Shown in pieces: positions 34,688 to 44,064 of a stretch of DNA of 64,000 bases (position 1 is the first letter of the stretch; each line of letters begins with the position of its first letter). The stretch comes from Thermoflexibacter ruber (GTDB lineage Bacteria; Bacteroidota; Bacteroidia; Cytophagales; Thermoflexibacteraceae): NCBI RefSeq assembly GCF_900113045.1, contig NZ_FONY01000018.1, positions 1 through 64,000 of the forward strand, in the 5' to 3' direction. The notes below the pieces were generated by a model. That model made no database searches and was not told the DNA's origin. It was given only the letters and a program-made list of their open reading frames with translations. Both the position numbers and the translations under genes were made by a program.

Positions 34688-37600
34688 TTGATTCTCACAC
34701 TTCTTTCAAAAATTTTCAGTGGTGCAGTCGTAGGCTACATCACTAACGACTTAGCAATTCAGATGCTTTTTCGCAAGCGATTTGGCTTGGGCGGAATCGT
34801 TATCCGCACCAAAGATGAGTTCATCACCAATGTCAGTAAACTTGTTGAGAGAGAAATCATTAACCACCACACTATTGAAAAAGAAATCAACCAAAACCCT
34901 GAGCTATTATCCCGAGCAATAGCCCAAATCAGTGCTGACTTCTTTGAAAATCAGCTATATATCATTTTCCCTGACAACTTTACAGTAGCACAAATCAGAG
35001 GCATAGAAGAAAGCTATCGAATGCTTAAAAACTGTAAGGCATTCCAAGACTTCCAAGCTACCCCGATAGTAGATTTTATCTTCACTCATGCCCCTATCAC
35101 TTCTTTATTGTCAGAAAACCAGCTTGATTTCGTTGTAAACTCATTTGCAAGTGAACTGAACCAAGTCTTAGATACGCCGCAAAGTTTGCATCAAATCTTT
35201 CAAAATGTGTATAAAGATATAAATGACAAAACATTATTTAGCTTGCTTACTGCCGATTTCAGTGGACAAGTAAGAAAGAACATTGTAAATACTTTTGACA
35301 ATTTCCACCAAGACTTGCAGAATAACTTTGCACTTCCTATAGAGGAAAATATACAACAAATAAGCAACTTGTTAGAAGTAAATACTTTGATTAGTAGCAT
35401 CAGTCAGCAAATTGCACAAAGAAAACTTTACGATATTTTTGGAGAAAATAGTACTGATTATATTGCTTCAGAGCTTAATCACCGGCTTTTGGAAATTGTA
35501 AACTCAGATGAAGGCAGGAAAATGATAACTTCATTTACTGATTTTTTACTCAAAGTGCTTGAAAATGAGAAGACTACTATTTTTGAACTGCTTTCTGATG
35601 ATTTGGCAAAAAACTTTGATAATTTTCTTCACGCCAAACTTCCTATTGTTCTTAAAAGTCTAATTACTTGGTTAGAAGAACGAAAAGAAAAATTAGAACT
35701 GCTCATAGACTCTACATTCAAAAAAAATGTCAAGTCCCGTTTCCAAGACCTTATTTTGCGATTTTTCATAGGTAGCGTAAGCCAATATGCCAACATTGTA
35801 AAAAAAATGACCGAAATCATAGACCAGCATCGCCAAAATCCTGAGGAAACAGCTAATCGCTTAACAGAACAACTTATTAACTTCTTGAAAAACAATACTA
35901 TAGGTGATATTATTGCCCAATTAAAAAGCAACCCTACTTTTAACCAGAAAGTCGACCTTGGCAATTTACTGTTAGAAAATCTCGTGCATACTTTAGAGTC
36001 TGATGCCTCTAATCAGGAAGAAACAACCGATACCTTACCTAAAAAATCAAGCACTTTATTCAATCTCTCTGCGTTTTTCAATCGTACCTTAGGGGAGTTG
36101 GTAAGCGTAGAGGAAATAGAAAAATTCTTGCATAGCCTTATTCATCAGCTTACAGAAGTGCAGTTAAAAAATCAGTTCCTTTACCATGAGCGTTTTAGCA
36201 AGCTATTAATGGAAAAACTGGAAAATGAACTTACTAAGCTATTCAATCAAAAACTTAATGAGGTATTACCTTTGACTACTTTTGATAAATTCAGTGAGTT
36301 GATAGCCAAAAATCTACACGATTTACTGCAAAGTAAGCAAAACCAAATAGTACAGTTTTTCAAAGAAGTCATTGCCAAACAACTCAAAGACAAAACTTTT
36401 TCGGACTACATTACACCAAAGCAGATTGAAAAGTGGAATCCTTTTATCATACAAGCCACTGAAAATCTGTTAGATAAAGAGTTTGATAAATTGAAACAAA
36501 GAGAAGTGAGAACGCTCATACAACTCTTTAATCAGACCGATTTGAAAACACAAGTGCCTATTTTTCTGGAAAATACACTTATCCAAAATCTACCCAACCT
36601 CCTTACAGGCAAGGTAGAAATGGCTGTCAGTAGCAGTATGCAAAAAATGAATGCAGACAAGCTACGCGACTTAGTAGAAAAGTTCATGGGTAAAGAGCTC
36701 AAACCTATTACCGTTTTTGGTGCATTTTTAGGAGCCTTAGCAGGGGGAGTTCTCTATACGCTACCATCTGACAATCTCTTGAATCTGATGAACTTAGGCA
36801 TTGCCTCTTTGGCTTATGGCATTACAGGCTACAGCACTAATTGGCTGGCTCTGAAGATGATTTTTAGACCATACCAAAAAAAGTATTTTCCTCTGACCAA
36901 ACTTCCTGTGCCTTTTACGCCAGGAGTAGCAGCAAAAAATCAGACTCGTTTTGCTCAAAACATGGGTAAGTTTGTCGTCAATGGCTTGCTTAATAAAGCT
37001 CATTTGACAGATACTTTCCTTAAAAACAAGGAAAATCTGAACAATAGAATCATCGAGTTTTTTTCTGCCAATGATTTTGAGTTTTTGCGAAAGCAGGTAG
37101 AAAAAAATAAGCAACATTGGGGGCAGAGAGGTGGGGAAGCAATATTTGAAGCGATTAATAAAAACCAAGATTTTGTTAATCAGCAAATTAATAAGCTCGT
37201 CATAGCCAATGAAAGCAAAAGTGTAGAGGATTTTGCACAAGCAGAGCAGTTGGTATGCCTACTTGAAAAACAGCTCATTGAATATACTGAAAGCGAGCGT
37301 TTTCAAAAGCAAGCACAAAACTTCCTTTACGATACGCTGAAAAAATTAGGAGAAAATACCAACACTTTGGACACCCTGCTCTCTGCCAAAGTGAAGGACA
37401 ATACTTATCCTAAAATCAGTGAATTTATTGAAAATCAACTTGTTCAGCTTTTTAAAAATCTCAGTAAGATACTTAAAGAAGACCTTTTCACCAAAGAGAT
37501 TATTCCTTTTGAGAAGTATAGCAAAAGAATATTGAACTCCTACATCAATACTACTCAAAAAGAAAATTTGAAAGAAAAAATCTCTTTCAATTTACGCAAT

Positions 37601-38887
37601 AAGCTAATAGATAAGGAGATAAAGCAAGTAATTTTCAAATTTATAGACGATAGACTTAGCCAAGAACTTGACCCACAAAAAAAGATTAGTGAGTTATTTG
37701 CTGGGAACTTGATTAGGATTATCCAAGAAAATATGGACACTGTAGTGGACAACCTCATCAAGTTCGGCATGGAATGGTTGAGCAAGAATAAAGACAACTT
37801 AGCAGACTTAGTTTATGAAAAAGCCTACAAAGAAAACAAGGCAACAGCCCTTTACAAAGAGCCTATTAAAAACACTGTTAAGGAGTTAGCCGAGGAGGGA
37901 ATACCCTTTTTCTTTAAAAAAGAAAGTACGAGCCTCAAAGAATTGGTGGCAAATGGTGTACATCAGATAGGAGAAAGTCCCATGTCCCAACTTAAACTCA
38001 ACATAGATAATGACTACCTCAAAAAGAAAGTTGATGAGTTTTTGGCTCGTGAGGAAATCTTAGAAGCTATCCAACGCCTGTTAGATTTGTTATTGGAGGA
38101 GATTTTCAAACTGCCCATGACTGTTTTTTTAAAGATTCTTTCTATTCACGAAGTTACTGATTTACAAAGAATTTTACACAAAGAAATAGACACACTTGCT
38201 ACACATCTTAGCGAAAATGGGCTTCGTAAAAGTAAAGGAATCAGTGAAATAGCCTCTACACTCATGTTGAATATTGCTGAAAAGCATTTGGCACGGGTTC
38301 CCGTCCAGCAATTATTTGATGGAATAAGTGCAGAGAGTTTCCAAGAAGTAGCCCAAAGGTGGACAGCCCTGCTCTTTGAGGGGAAAGCCATCCAGCAGGT
38401 CAGAAACGAAATGATAGCTGATTTCCTCAACCAAGTTCGCCATAAAAAATTTGGTCAGATACTAAACCCTGCTCTTTTTAAAGAAGAGGTAAATCTTTGG
38501 ATAAAAAATCTACTTTTGAAAGAAAACACCAAAGCATTTTTCTCTACCCAGTTTGCTACTTTAATTGATGCCAACTTGACAAACTTAGTGGAAAATATCT
38601 CTACTGAAACAAAACATTTCCTTATCGATGCTTTGACAGAGGCAGCACTAAAAGCTTTAGAAAATAATTTAGATGGTCTTTTAGCTGGCATAGACCTGAA
38701 GAAAATCGTAGAAAATGAGGTAAGCAATATGCAACCCAAAGAAATAGAAAGCCTTTTTTACAGCTTTGCAGACAAGTATTTTACCCAACTTATCAATTAT
38801 GGATTTGGCTTTGGGATTATTTTTGGCTTATTAGTAGATTTTATATTTACTTTTGCTATGCTATTGTCAGATGAAATACGCCCGTAA
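34688..38887 (+). CDS. Giant double-DUF445 membrane-associated protein
   Basis: A 1399-residue protein starting at TTG 34688. The DUF445 signature occurs twice: at the N-terminus (GAVVGYITNDLAIQMLF, followed by GLGGIVIRTKDEF) and near residues 680-760 (YGITGYSTNWLALKMIFRPY, then PFTPGVAAKNQTRFAQNMG). Hydrophobic helices lie at the extreme N-terminus, around 675-715, and at the C-terminus (about 1372-1395). The remainder is long, charged, helical sequence. Ordinary DUF445/YheB-like proteins are about 400 residues with helices at both ends, so this looks like two family members fused and expanded. The function of the family is not established. It stands alone, directly after the direct repeat. 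Confidence 0.82.
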   Translation: MILTLLSKIFSGAVVGYITNDLAIQMLFRKRFGLGGIVIRTKDEFITNVSKLVEREIINHHTIEKEINQNPELLSRAIAQISADFFENQLYIIFPDNFTVAQIRGIEESYRMLKNCKAFQDFQATPIVDFIFTHAPITSLLSENQLDFVVNSFASELNQVLDTPQSLHQIFQNVYKDINDKTLFSLLTADFSGQVRKNIVNTFDNFHQDLQNNFALPIEENIQQISNLLEVNTLISSISQQIAQRKLYDIFGENSTDYIASELNHRLLEIVNSDEGRKMITSFTDFLLKVLENEKTTIFELLSDDLAKNFDNFLHAKLPIVLKSLITWLEERKEKLELLIDSTFKKNVKSRFQDLILRFFIGSVSQYANIVKKMTEIIDQHRQNPEETANRLTEQLINFLKNNTIGDIIAQLKSNPTFNQKVDLGNLLLENLVHTLESDASNQEETTDTLPKKSSTLFNLSAFFNRTLGELVSVEEIEKFLHSLIHQLTEVQLKNQFLYHERFSKLLMEKLENELTKLFNQKLNEVLPLTTFDKFSELIAKNLHDLLQSKQNQIVQFFKEVIAKQLKDKTFSDYITPKQIEKWNPFIIQATENLLDKEFDKLKQREVRTLIQLFNQTDLKTQVPIFLENTLIQNLPNLLTGKVEMAVSSSMQKMNADKLRDLVEKFMGKELKPITVFGAFLGALAGGVLYTLPSDNLLNLMNLGIASLAYGITGYSTNWLALKMIFRPYQKKYFPLTKLPVPFTPGVAAKNQTRFAQNMGKFVVNGLLNKAHLTDTFLKNKENLNNRIIEFFSANDFEFLRKQVEKNKQHWGQRGGEAIFEAINKNQDFVNQQINKLVIANESKSVEDFAQAEQLVCLLEKQLIEYTESERFQKQAQNFLYDTLKKLGENTNTLDTLLSAKVKDNTYPKISEFIENQLVQLFKNLSKILKEDLFTKEIIPFEKYSKRILNSYINTTQKENLKEKISFNLRNKLIDKEIKQVIFKFIDDRLSQELDPQKKISELFAGNLIRIIQENMDTVVDNLIKFGMEWLSKNKDNLADLVYEKAYKENKATALYKEPIKNTVKELAEEGIPFFFKKESTSLKELVANGVHQIGESPMSQLKLNIDNDYLKKKVDEFLAREEILEAIQRLLDLLLEEIFKLPMTVFLKILSIHEVTDLQRILHKEIDTLATHLSENGLRKSKGISEIASTLMLNIAEKHLARVPVQQLFDGISAESFQEVAQRWTALLFEGKAIQQVRNEMIADFLNQVRHKKFGQILNPALFKEEVNLWIKNLLLKENTKAFFSTQFATLIDANLTNLVENISTETKHFLIDALTEAALKALENNLDGLLAGIDLKKIVENEVSNMQPKEIESLFYSFADKYFTQLINYGFGFGIIFGLLVDFIFTFAMLLSDEIRP

Positions 38888-38984
38888 GATTTTGTCAAAT
38901 CATACAGGCATACAAGGTTGCTAAGACTATTTTACTCTGTGCGGATGCTTAGGCAAAGAAAAAAATAAACCTTCCTATTAAATT

Positions 38985-39015
38985 TTTGAATAGCTGAATA
39001 AACTTATTAGCTTTG
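38985..39015 (+). promoter_or_regulatory. Bacteroidota-type promoter of the MFS transporter gene
   Basis: TTTG (38985-38988), then 19 bases, then TAGCTTTG (39008-39015), exactly the TTTG-N19-TAnnTTTG consensus. The ATG lies 26 bases downstream. Confidence 0.7.
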
Positions 39016-39041
39016 TAAAAAAGGGATAAAGACTTTTTTGC

Positions 39042-40373
39042 ATGGATAAAAACAAAATCATTTTTATCGTATTTTTTGTTTATTTTATAGTAGCTATGCT
39101 CATGCACAGCACACTCATCACTATTGAGCAAGCAATTTACACCTATGCCTTAGACAAAAGCAAGTCCTCTATACTGCTTGTCATAGAATATATAGCGGTG
39201 ATTTTGGCTGCTTTTTTGATGAGTGAGCTGATTCGCACTATTTCTTATAGGAAGTTACTTGTTCCTTGCTTAATTTTTATTTTATCGTTAGGCATCATTA
39301 TTCCATTTTCCAATCATTTCCTTTTCCCACAGCTTTTGTTTCTCGGGACAGGCGTTATTTTCGTCATAGCAAGAACAGTAGGATATATGCTGATTAGAGA
39401 GGTAGCTAAACAAGATAAAGTTTTTGCAAGCCTCTTGAATCGCTTTGAGGCAATGTTTGTGCTTGCTTTTATCATCAGTTGGGCGATAGCAGGAGGTTTT
39501 GCCAATACGAGATTTTCATGGACTTACTTGTTTTGGGTAATAGGCGGCTTAAGTTTGCTTGCACTTGGGCTGATTTTCACCACTGATTTCAAGAAAAAAG
39601 AAGAAGTGCGTGAATTGCATTTAGAAGAAAAAAAATCTCTGTGGCATGATGTATTTTTGCACTTATTTTCTCGATTATATCATCTTATATTTTCTTTATT
39701 TTCAAAATCTAAAAAAGGGGCATGGTCTTTTTTTGAAATTTTCCGCTACTCTATGGTACTAATGCTTGCCCTTAACTTAGCATTTTTGTCGATGGCACAA
39801 GTCCACTTTATGCAGTGGATTCCTTCTTTGAGCAAACAGTACATTGCTAACCTCAACGCAGACATTTACTTAGTGATGTTGGCTTTTGCAGGTTTGTTTT
39901 TTGGGAGGATTTTTGCAAGTTTTATCTTACACATTTTCAATGTTTTTTATGTACTTATTGGCTCAATGGCATTATGTATTGTATGTATTTTTATGACTTC
40001 CTACTACGCAAATGTAAATTCAGAGCCTATTCAAATTTCTGCTTTATCTGACTTGCCTTCTTTCTTTTGGGCTATTCCTCTCTTGGGTTTTGTTTGGGGG
40101 CCTGTGATGCCTACCCTTTCCGCTATCATTCTCAGCAGTGTGAGCAAAGAAAAAATCCCTGTGATTACTTCTCTCATCATTGCTGTTATTTTTATTATCG
40201 AAGCGATTTGTACAGGGGTGAGTGCCTTTATTTTTGAAAGCCTTAGTGTAAATGTAGCTTTTCTTTTGGGAATGTTACCCATGATAATGTTATTGATTAT
40301 CACTCTCTTATTTATCAATGACATCAAAAATACAGAGAATAAAAATATAGAAAAAATCAATCCTACCATTTGA
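39042..40373 (+). CDS. MFS-type transporter
   Basis: A 443-residue polytopic inner-membrane protein with about 12 hydrophobic helices and a central charged loop (about 185-225, DFKKKEEVRELHLEEKKSLW), the usual divider between the two six-helix halves. The first half has LNRFEAMFVLAFIISWAIAGGFA and the second WAIPLLGFVWGPVMPTLSAI. The substrate is unknown. It probably heads an operon with surE (10-base gap) and scpA (47-base gap). Confidence 0.8.
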   Translation: MDKNKIIFIVFFVYFIVAMLMHSTLITIEQAIYTYALDKSKSSILLVIEYIAVILAAFLMSELIRTISYRKLLVPCLIFILSLGIIIPFSNHFLFPQLLFLGTGVIFVIARTVGYMLIREVAKQDKVFASLLNRFEAMFVLAFIISWAIAGGFANTRFSWTYLFWVIGGLSLLALGLIFTTDFKKKEEVRELHLEEKKSLWHDVFLHLFSRLYHLIFSLFSKSKKGAWSFFEIFRYSMVLMLALNLAFLSMAQVHFMQWIPSLSKQYIANLNADIYLVMLAFAGLFFGRIFASFILHIFNVFYVLIGSMALCIVCIFMTSYYANVNSEPIQISALSDLPSFFWAIPLLGFVWGPVMPTLSAIILSSVSKEKIPVITSLIIAVIFIIEAICTGVSAFIFESLSVNVAFLLGMLPMIMLLIITLLFINDIKNTENKNIEKINPTI

Positions 40374-40383
40374 ATTTATCAAT

Positions 40384-41163
40384 ATGTCAAAAAGAAAACC
40401 ACTTATTGTCGTTTCCAATGATGACGGAATCACCGCCAAAGGTTTAAGAGTATTAGTGGAAGTAATGCAGGAAATTGGGGAGGTACTGGTAGTAGCCCCC
40501 AATAGTCCGCAGTCAGGCATGGGACACGCCATTACGATTCACTCTCCATTAAAAATCTATAAATCGGAAGTGTTTGAGGGAGTAGAGGCTTACGAATGTT
40601 CAGGAACGCCTGCTGACTGCATCAAACTTGCCAAGTATTACGTACTAAAAGGTACGCCTCCAGACTTAGTGGTGAGTGGAGTAAATCACGGAAGCAATAC
40701 CTCTATCAGTATTTTGTACTCAGGCACAATGTCCGCTGCTATTGAGGGAGCGATAGAGGGAATGCCCGCTATAGGTTTTTCTTTGGAAGACTACGGGTCC
40801 AATGCAGATTTTTCTCATACAAAACCCTACATTAAAAAAATAGCCGAGCAGGCTCTAAAAACAGGTTTGCCCAAAGGAACAGCCCTCAATGTCAATTTTC
40901 CGAGAAAGCAGTCTCAAGAAATACAAGGCATTAGGATTTGTAGGCAAGCAAGAGCAAAGTGGCAAGAAATTTTTGATGAGCGAACTGACCCGTATGGGCG
41001 CAAGTACCTTTGGCTGGCAGGCAATTTTGTGAACCACGACCACGGGGACGATACTGACGAATGGGCAGTGAACAATAACTATGTTTCTGTTGTGCCTTGT
41101 GTTTTTGATTTAACTGCTCACCATGCCATTCCCTTGCTCAACGACGAGTGGGAAATTTTGTAA
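40384..41163 (+). CDS. surE: 5'/3'-nucleotidase SurE
   Basis: A 259-residue metal-dependent nucleoside-monophosphate phosphatase. The N-terminal metal site is D13-D14 in SNDDGITAKG. The other ligands are visible as S44 in SPQSGMGHA and N101 in VSGVNHGSN. Size and motif order are standard. It follows the MFS gene closely and precedes scpA. Confidence 0.95.
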   Translation: MSKRKPLIVVSNDDGITAKGLRVLVEVMQEIGEVLVVAPNSPQSGMGHAITIHSPLKIYKSEVFEGVEAYECSGTPADCIKLAKYYVLKGTPPDLVVSGVNHGSNTSISILYSGTMSAAIEGAIEGMPAIGFSLEDYGSNADFSHTKPYIKKIAEQALKTGLPKGTALNVNFPRKQSQEIQGIRICRQARAKWQEIFDERTDPYGRKYLWLAGNFVNHDHGDDTDEWAVNNNYVSVVPCVFDLTAHHAIPLLNDEWEIL

Positions 41164-41210
41164 ACATTTAAAATACAGTTGAAAAAAATTTGATAAACAG
41201 CGATTTAAAA

Positions 41211-41978
41211 ATGTCTTTCTCTATCAAACTTCCGCTTTTTGAGGGACCTTTTGACTTATTACTGTTCTTTATAGAACGCGATGAGTTGGATATTTACGAT
41301 ATTCCCATAGCTAAGATTACTCAAGATTTCTTGGACTACATTCACCACTTGGAGCAGATGAACATAGAGGTTGCCAGCGAGTTTATTTTGGTAGCAGCAA
41401 CGCTAATGCGTATTAAAGCAAAAATGCTGCTCCCGCGTATGCCAAAAGACGAAGCAGGCGTAGAGATAGACCCCAGAGAGGAATTGGTCAAGCATCTCTT
41501 AGAATATAAAAAATACAAGTCAGTAGTAGGCATCTTGGCGGAAATGGAAGAGCGTCGCTTGGCTATGGAAAAGCGCGGGAATGTAGTGGAAGAAGTGAAA
41601 AAAATAGCAGAAATGGCTCACGCAGAAGCAGAATTGGAGGATTTAGACCTCTATAAACTGCTTACTGCTTACCAAAATGTGCTAAAACGCTTAGAAGCTG
41701 ATAAAAATAGACCTGTTCATCAGATTATTCCTTATCCCTACACCATAGAAGGACAAAAGCAAGTCTTAAAGCATCTTTTAAGCCAACGAACAATGCTTTC
41801 CTTTGAGGAAATTATTGCAGAGAACCCCAGCAAAATTGCCGTAGTGTTTAACTTTTTAGCTGTATTGGAAATGCTCCAATTGGGGGAGATACGCCTCATT
41901 TATAGCGATGAGGAGGCGAGGTATAATAATTTTGTGATTGCGGAGGCTAAAGCAGCAGTGCTTAGAGAAGTCATATAA
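41211..41978 (+). CDS. scpA: Segregation and condensation protein A (ScpA kleisin)
   Basis: A 255-residue kleisin that bridges SMC heads with ScpB to organise and separate chromosomes. The N-terminal SMC-binding region is KLPLFEGPFDLLLFFIERDELDIYDIPIAKIT, a strong ScpA signature. The C-terminal winged-helix part has the ETIEGQ-like and FNFLAVLEMLQLGEIRL segments. The start is taken at ATG 41211; an in-frame TTG 21 bases upstream is possible. scpB is not in the window. It converges on the 42-44 kb membrane protein gene. Confidence 0.93.
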   Translation: MSFSIKLPLFEGPFDLLLFFIERDELDIYDIPIAKITQDFLDYIHHLEQMNIEVASEFILVAATLMRIKAKMLLPRMPKDEAGVEIDPREELVKHLLEYKKYKSVVGILAEMEERRLAMEKRGNVVEEVKKIAEMAHAEAELEDLDLYKLLTAYQNVLKRLEADKNRPVHQIIPYPYTIEGQKQVLKHLLSQRTMLSFEEIIAENPSKIAVVFNFLAVLEMLQLGEIRLIYSDEEARYNNFVIAEAKAAVLREVI

Positions 41979-41997
41979 TAACCAGTCAAATCATAAT

Positions 41998-43980
41998 TCA
42001 AAAAAGCAATAAAAATTTTTCCCCAGACATTTCGTCTATGATTGTTTCTTTCACTAAGGATTGTAAGGCTTCGCTGATTTGAGCATTTTTAGAAACAATA
42101 AGAAATCGGACTTGGTATTTTTGAATAAAAGCAATTTGGCTACTATCTATGTCTTTAAACTCTCCTCTCTTTTTCTGCTCCTCTACAAAATAGAAAAAGG
42201 GGAGTTTGATAAGGTAGTGTTCCCTTATTAATTTATTGTCAGGGAGGTCTAAATCATTGAGCGAAACCGTATAGCAGTCATTACTCATCAATCCTAAGTA
42301 TTCCCCCAAGCGCATGATGTGAGGCAGTATCGCATAAGGAGAATTTTCGTAGTCTGCCTTTGCAATGAGTGAGCCTCCTAAACCTTTGATTGTTTCTTTT
42401 TTTATCATAGAGGAGAGTTGTGTTAAATATTTCTCGCTGTAGCCAGCATACAGATTCAGGGGTGATTGACGTTGAGGATATTGGAATTTTTGTCGCTCTA
42501 TTTGCTGATAGACATTATAAATCAGTACCACACACAAAGTAAAATTAATCGCCCATTGCTTCCAACTTGAAAAAGAAAAGATTTTTACATAGCTGATAAT
42601 CAAATATATGATTATTACATTCAAAACAGAAAGTGTAACAAGAAAAAGTTGGAACATATCTTCTATTTGATTAAGGACTGCCCAAGTCATCAATCCTGCC
42701 AATAAACAAGTCAAAGAAAAAATAAAGGCAATTGAGTGTTCTTTCCAAATCAAAACTAACTGTTGTGGCTTTACCGAAACTAAAATCAATAAGACAAAAG
42801 GACTTAGCAGTAAGCCAACTTGCATACCTGTTCCTACAATTAATTTTATTTTTGTCCACCATTCTCCCAAATTATTTTTTAAAAAGCCCGATAAAGCGTA
42901 GGTAGGTGTCATTACTGCATTGGTATCTCGCAACAATAAGTAGATACCCAAGTAACTTACTACGAAAACAAATAAAAATAGAGCTAATACATAAACCTCT
43001 TTTCGCTCTAAAATCTTAAAAATAAATGAGATAAATAGCATCAACCCTGTGCCTCCCACTAAGAAAGGGAAAGCAGTTACTGTCATTATAGGTAAGCAAA
43101 AAAGAGTGCTAAATGCGATAATTCTCTGTTTTTGATGAAGCAAAAGCACAAAAGCAAGCAGCAATACGTAATAAATTCCTGTTTTTTTGGCGATATGACT
43201 CAAAAAGTTAAAAAAGATAATATCTGCGTATTTTAAAAATTCTATCTTTCCATAAAATTGGAAATAAACTGCGCTGACGAATAGTAATAAGAAAGCGATA
43301 ATAAGTTGAAAAATACTGAATTGAGGATAAAAATGCTCTATCAAAGCTAATACACCTATAAAACCAATGCAGTGAAAAGTCGGCTGCGCTACGAGCAGAA
43401 AAGTAGGTAAGGTAAGCAGTCCAAAAAGTCGACTGAGCAAACTGCCCAGCCACATCTCATAAAAATGATACAAGGCAATACCTTCTGCATCTTTGCCAAG
43501 TACATAGTCTTCCATACACCAATAGTTTTCTTGCCCTGTAACTCCCAAAAAATGAGCAAGTTTGCTGTAATAAACATTGTCTATAAAGGTAAGTGTAAAA
43601 GGGAAACCATCAGCTCGCAAGAAAAAAACGGCTTCCCAAAGAAAACAAATCAGTACTACCGCCAAAATAGCCAATAGCTTTGGGTAGCAGGTATTTCTTG
43701 AAAGGGCAACTTTCTGATTTTTATTGAGTTTTCTCATGATAAAAAAGGCAGGGACAAGAAAAACCCATTGGATAGTTTGCCCTTTGGAGCAGAAAATAGT
43801 GTAGAGAAATACACTCACTATTTGTCCAACCAATAGACTAAAGAAAATATCTGAGAAAAAATTTTTTGGAATAAAACTCCTTACCCAATACCACCTCACT
43901 GCTTTCCCTATGCAATAAAATAAGGTAAGTGAAGCAAGTAAGCTAAAAAAATAAGTAGTCCCTACGGCCAATCCTGTCAT
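41998..43980 (-). CDS. Large polytopic membrane protein, possible GT-C type
   Basis: A 660-residue protein with about 12-13 hydrophobic helices and a soluble C-terminal domain of about 150 residues (from YNVYQQIERQKFQYPQRQ). A loop with DNVYYSKLAHFLGVTG and a hydrophilic segment after the first helices recall GT-C glycosyltransferases and bacterial O-antigen/teichoic-type membrane proteins. No DE/DD motif clear enough to assign enzymatic activity. It is divergent from a second polytopic gene followed by a GT2 enzyme, suggesting a small glycan-modification locus (inference). Confidence 0.68.
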   Translation of the reverse strand: MTGLAVGTTYFFSLLASLTLFYCIGKAVRWYWVRSFIPKNFFSDIFFSLLVGQIVSVFLYTIFCSKGQTIQWVFLVPAFFIMRKLNKNQKVALSRNTCYPKLLAILAVVLICFLWEAVFFLRADGFPFTLTFIDNVYYSKLAHFLGVTGQENYWCMEDYVLGKDAEGIALYHFYEMWLGSLLSRLFGLLTLPTFLLVAQPTFHCIGFIGVLALIEHFYPQFSIFQLIIAFLLLFVSAVYFQFYGKIEFLKYADIIFFNFLSHIAKKTGIYYVLLLAFVLLLHQKQRIIAFSTLFCLPIMTVTAFPFLVGGTGLMLFISFIFKILERKEVYVLALFLFVFVVSYLGIYLLLRDTNAVMTPTYALSGFLKNNLGEWWTKIKLIVGTGMQVGLLLSPFVLLILVSVKPQQLVLIWKEHSIAFIFSLTCLLAGLMTWAVLNQIEDMFQLFLVTLSVLNVIIIYLIISYVKIFSFSSWKQWAINFTLCVVLIYNVYQQIERQKFQYPQRQSPLNLYAGYSEKYLTQLSSMIKKETIKGLGGSLIAKADYENSPYAILPHIMRLGEYLGLMSNDCYTVSLNDLDLPDNKLIREHYLIKLPFFYFVEEQKKRGEFKDIDSSQIAFIQKYQVRFLIVSKNAQISEALQSLVKETIIDEMSGEKFLLLF

Positions 43981-44033
43981 GCTGTATCAAATTTTTGAAA
44001 ATGCAATAATAGGAGAAAGCAAGCAAAAAAATT

Positions 44034-44041
44034 TACCTTTG
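44034..44041 (+). promoter_or_regulatory. Possible -7 element of the GT-C-like gene
   Basis: TACCTTTG ends 23 bases before the ATG, the same spacing as at mtaB and the foldase gene. No -33 TTG at ideal distance. Confidence 0.4.
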
Positions 44042-44064
44042 CCTTACTAAATTCAAAAAAACAA

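Noticed and set aside
36794-37240. 148-codon open frame on the minus strand inside the DUF445 gene
   Set aside because: Antisense shadow in AT-rich coding DNA, no recognisable motif and no ribosome-binding region.
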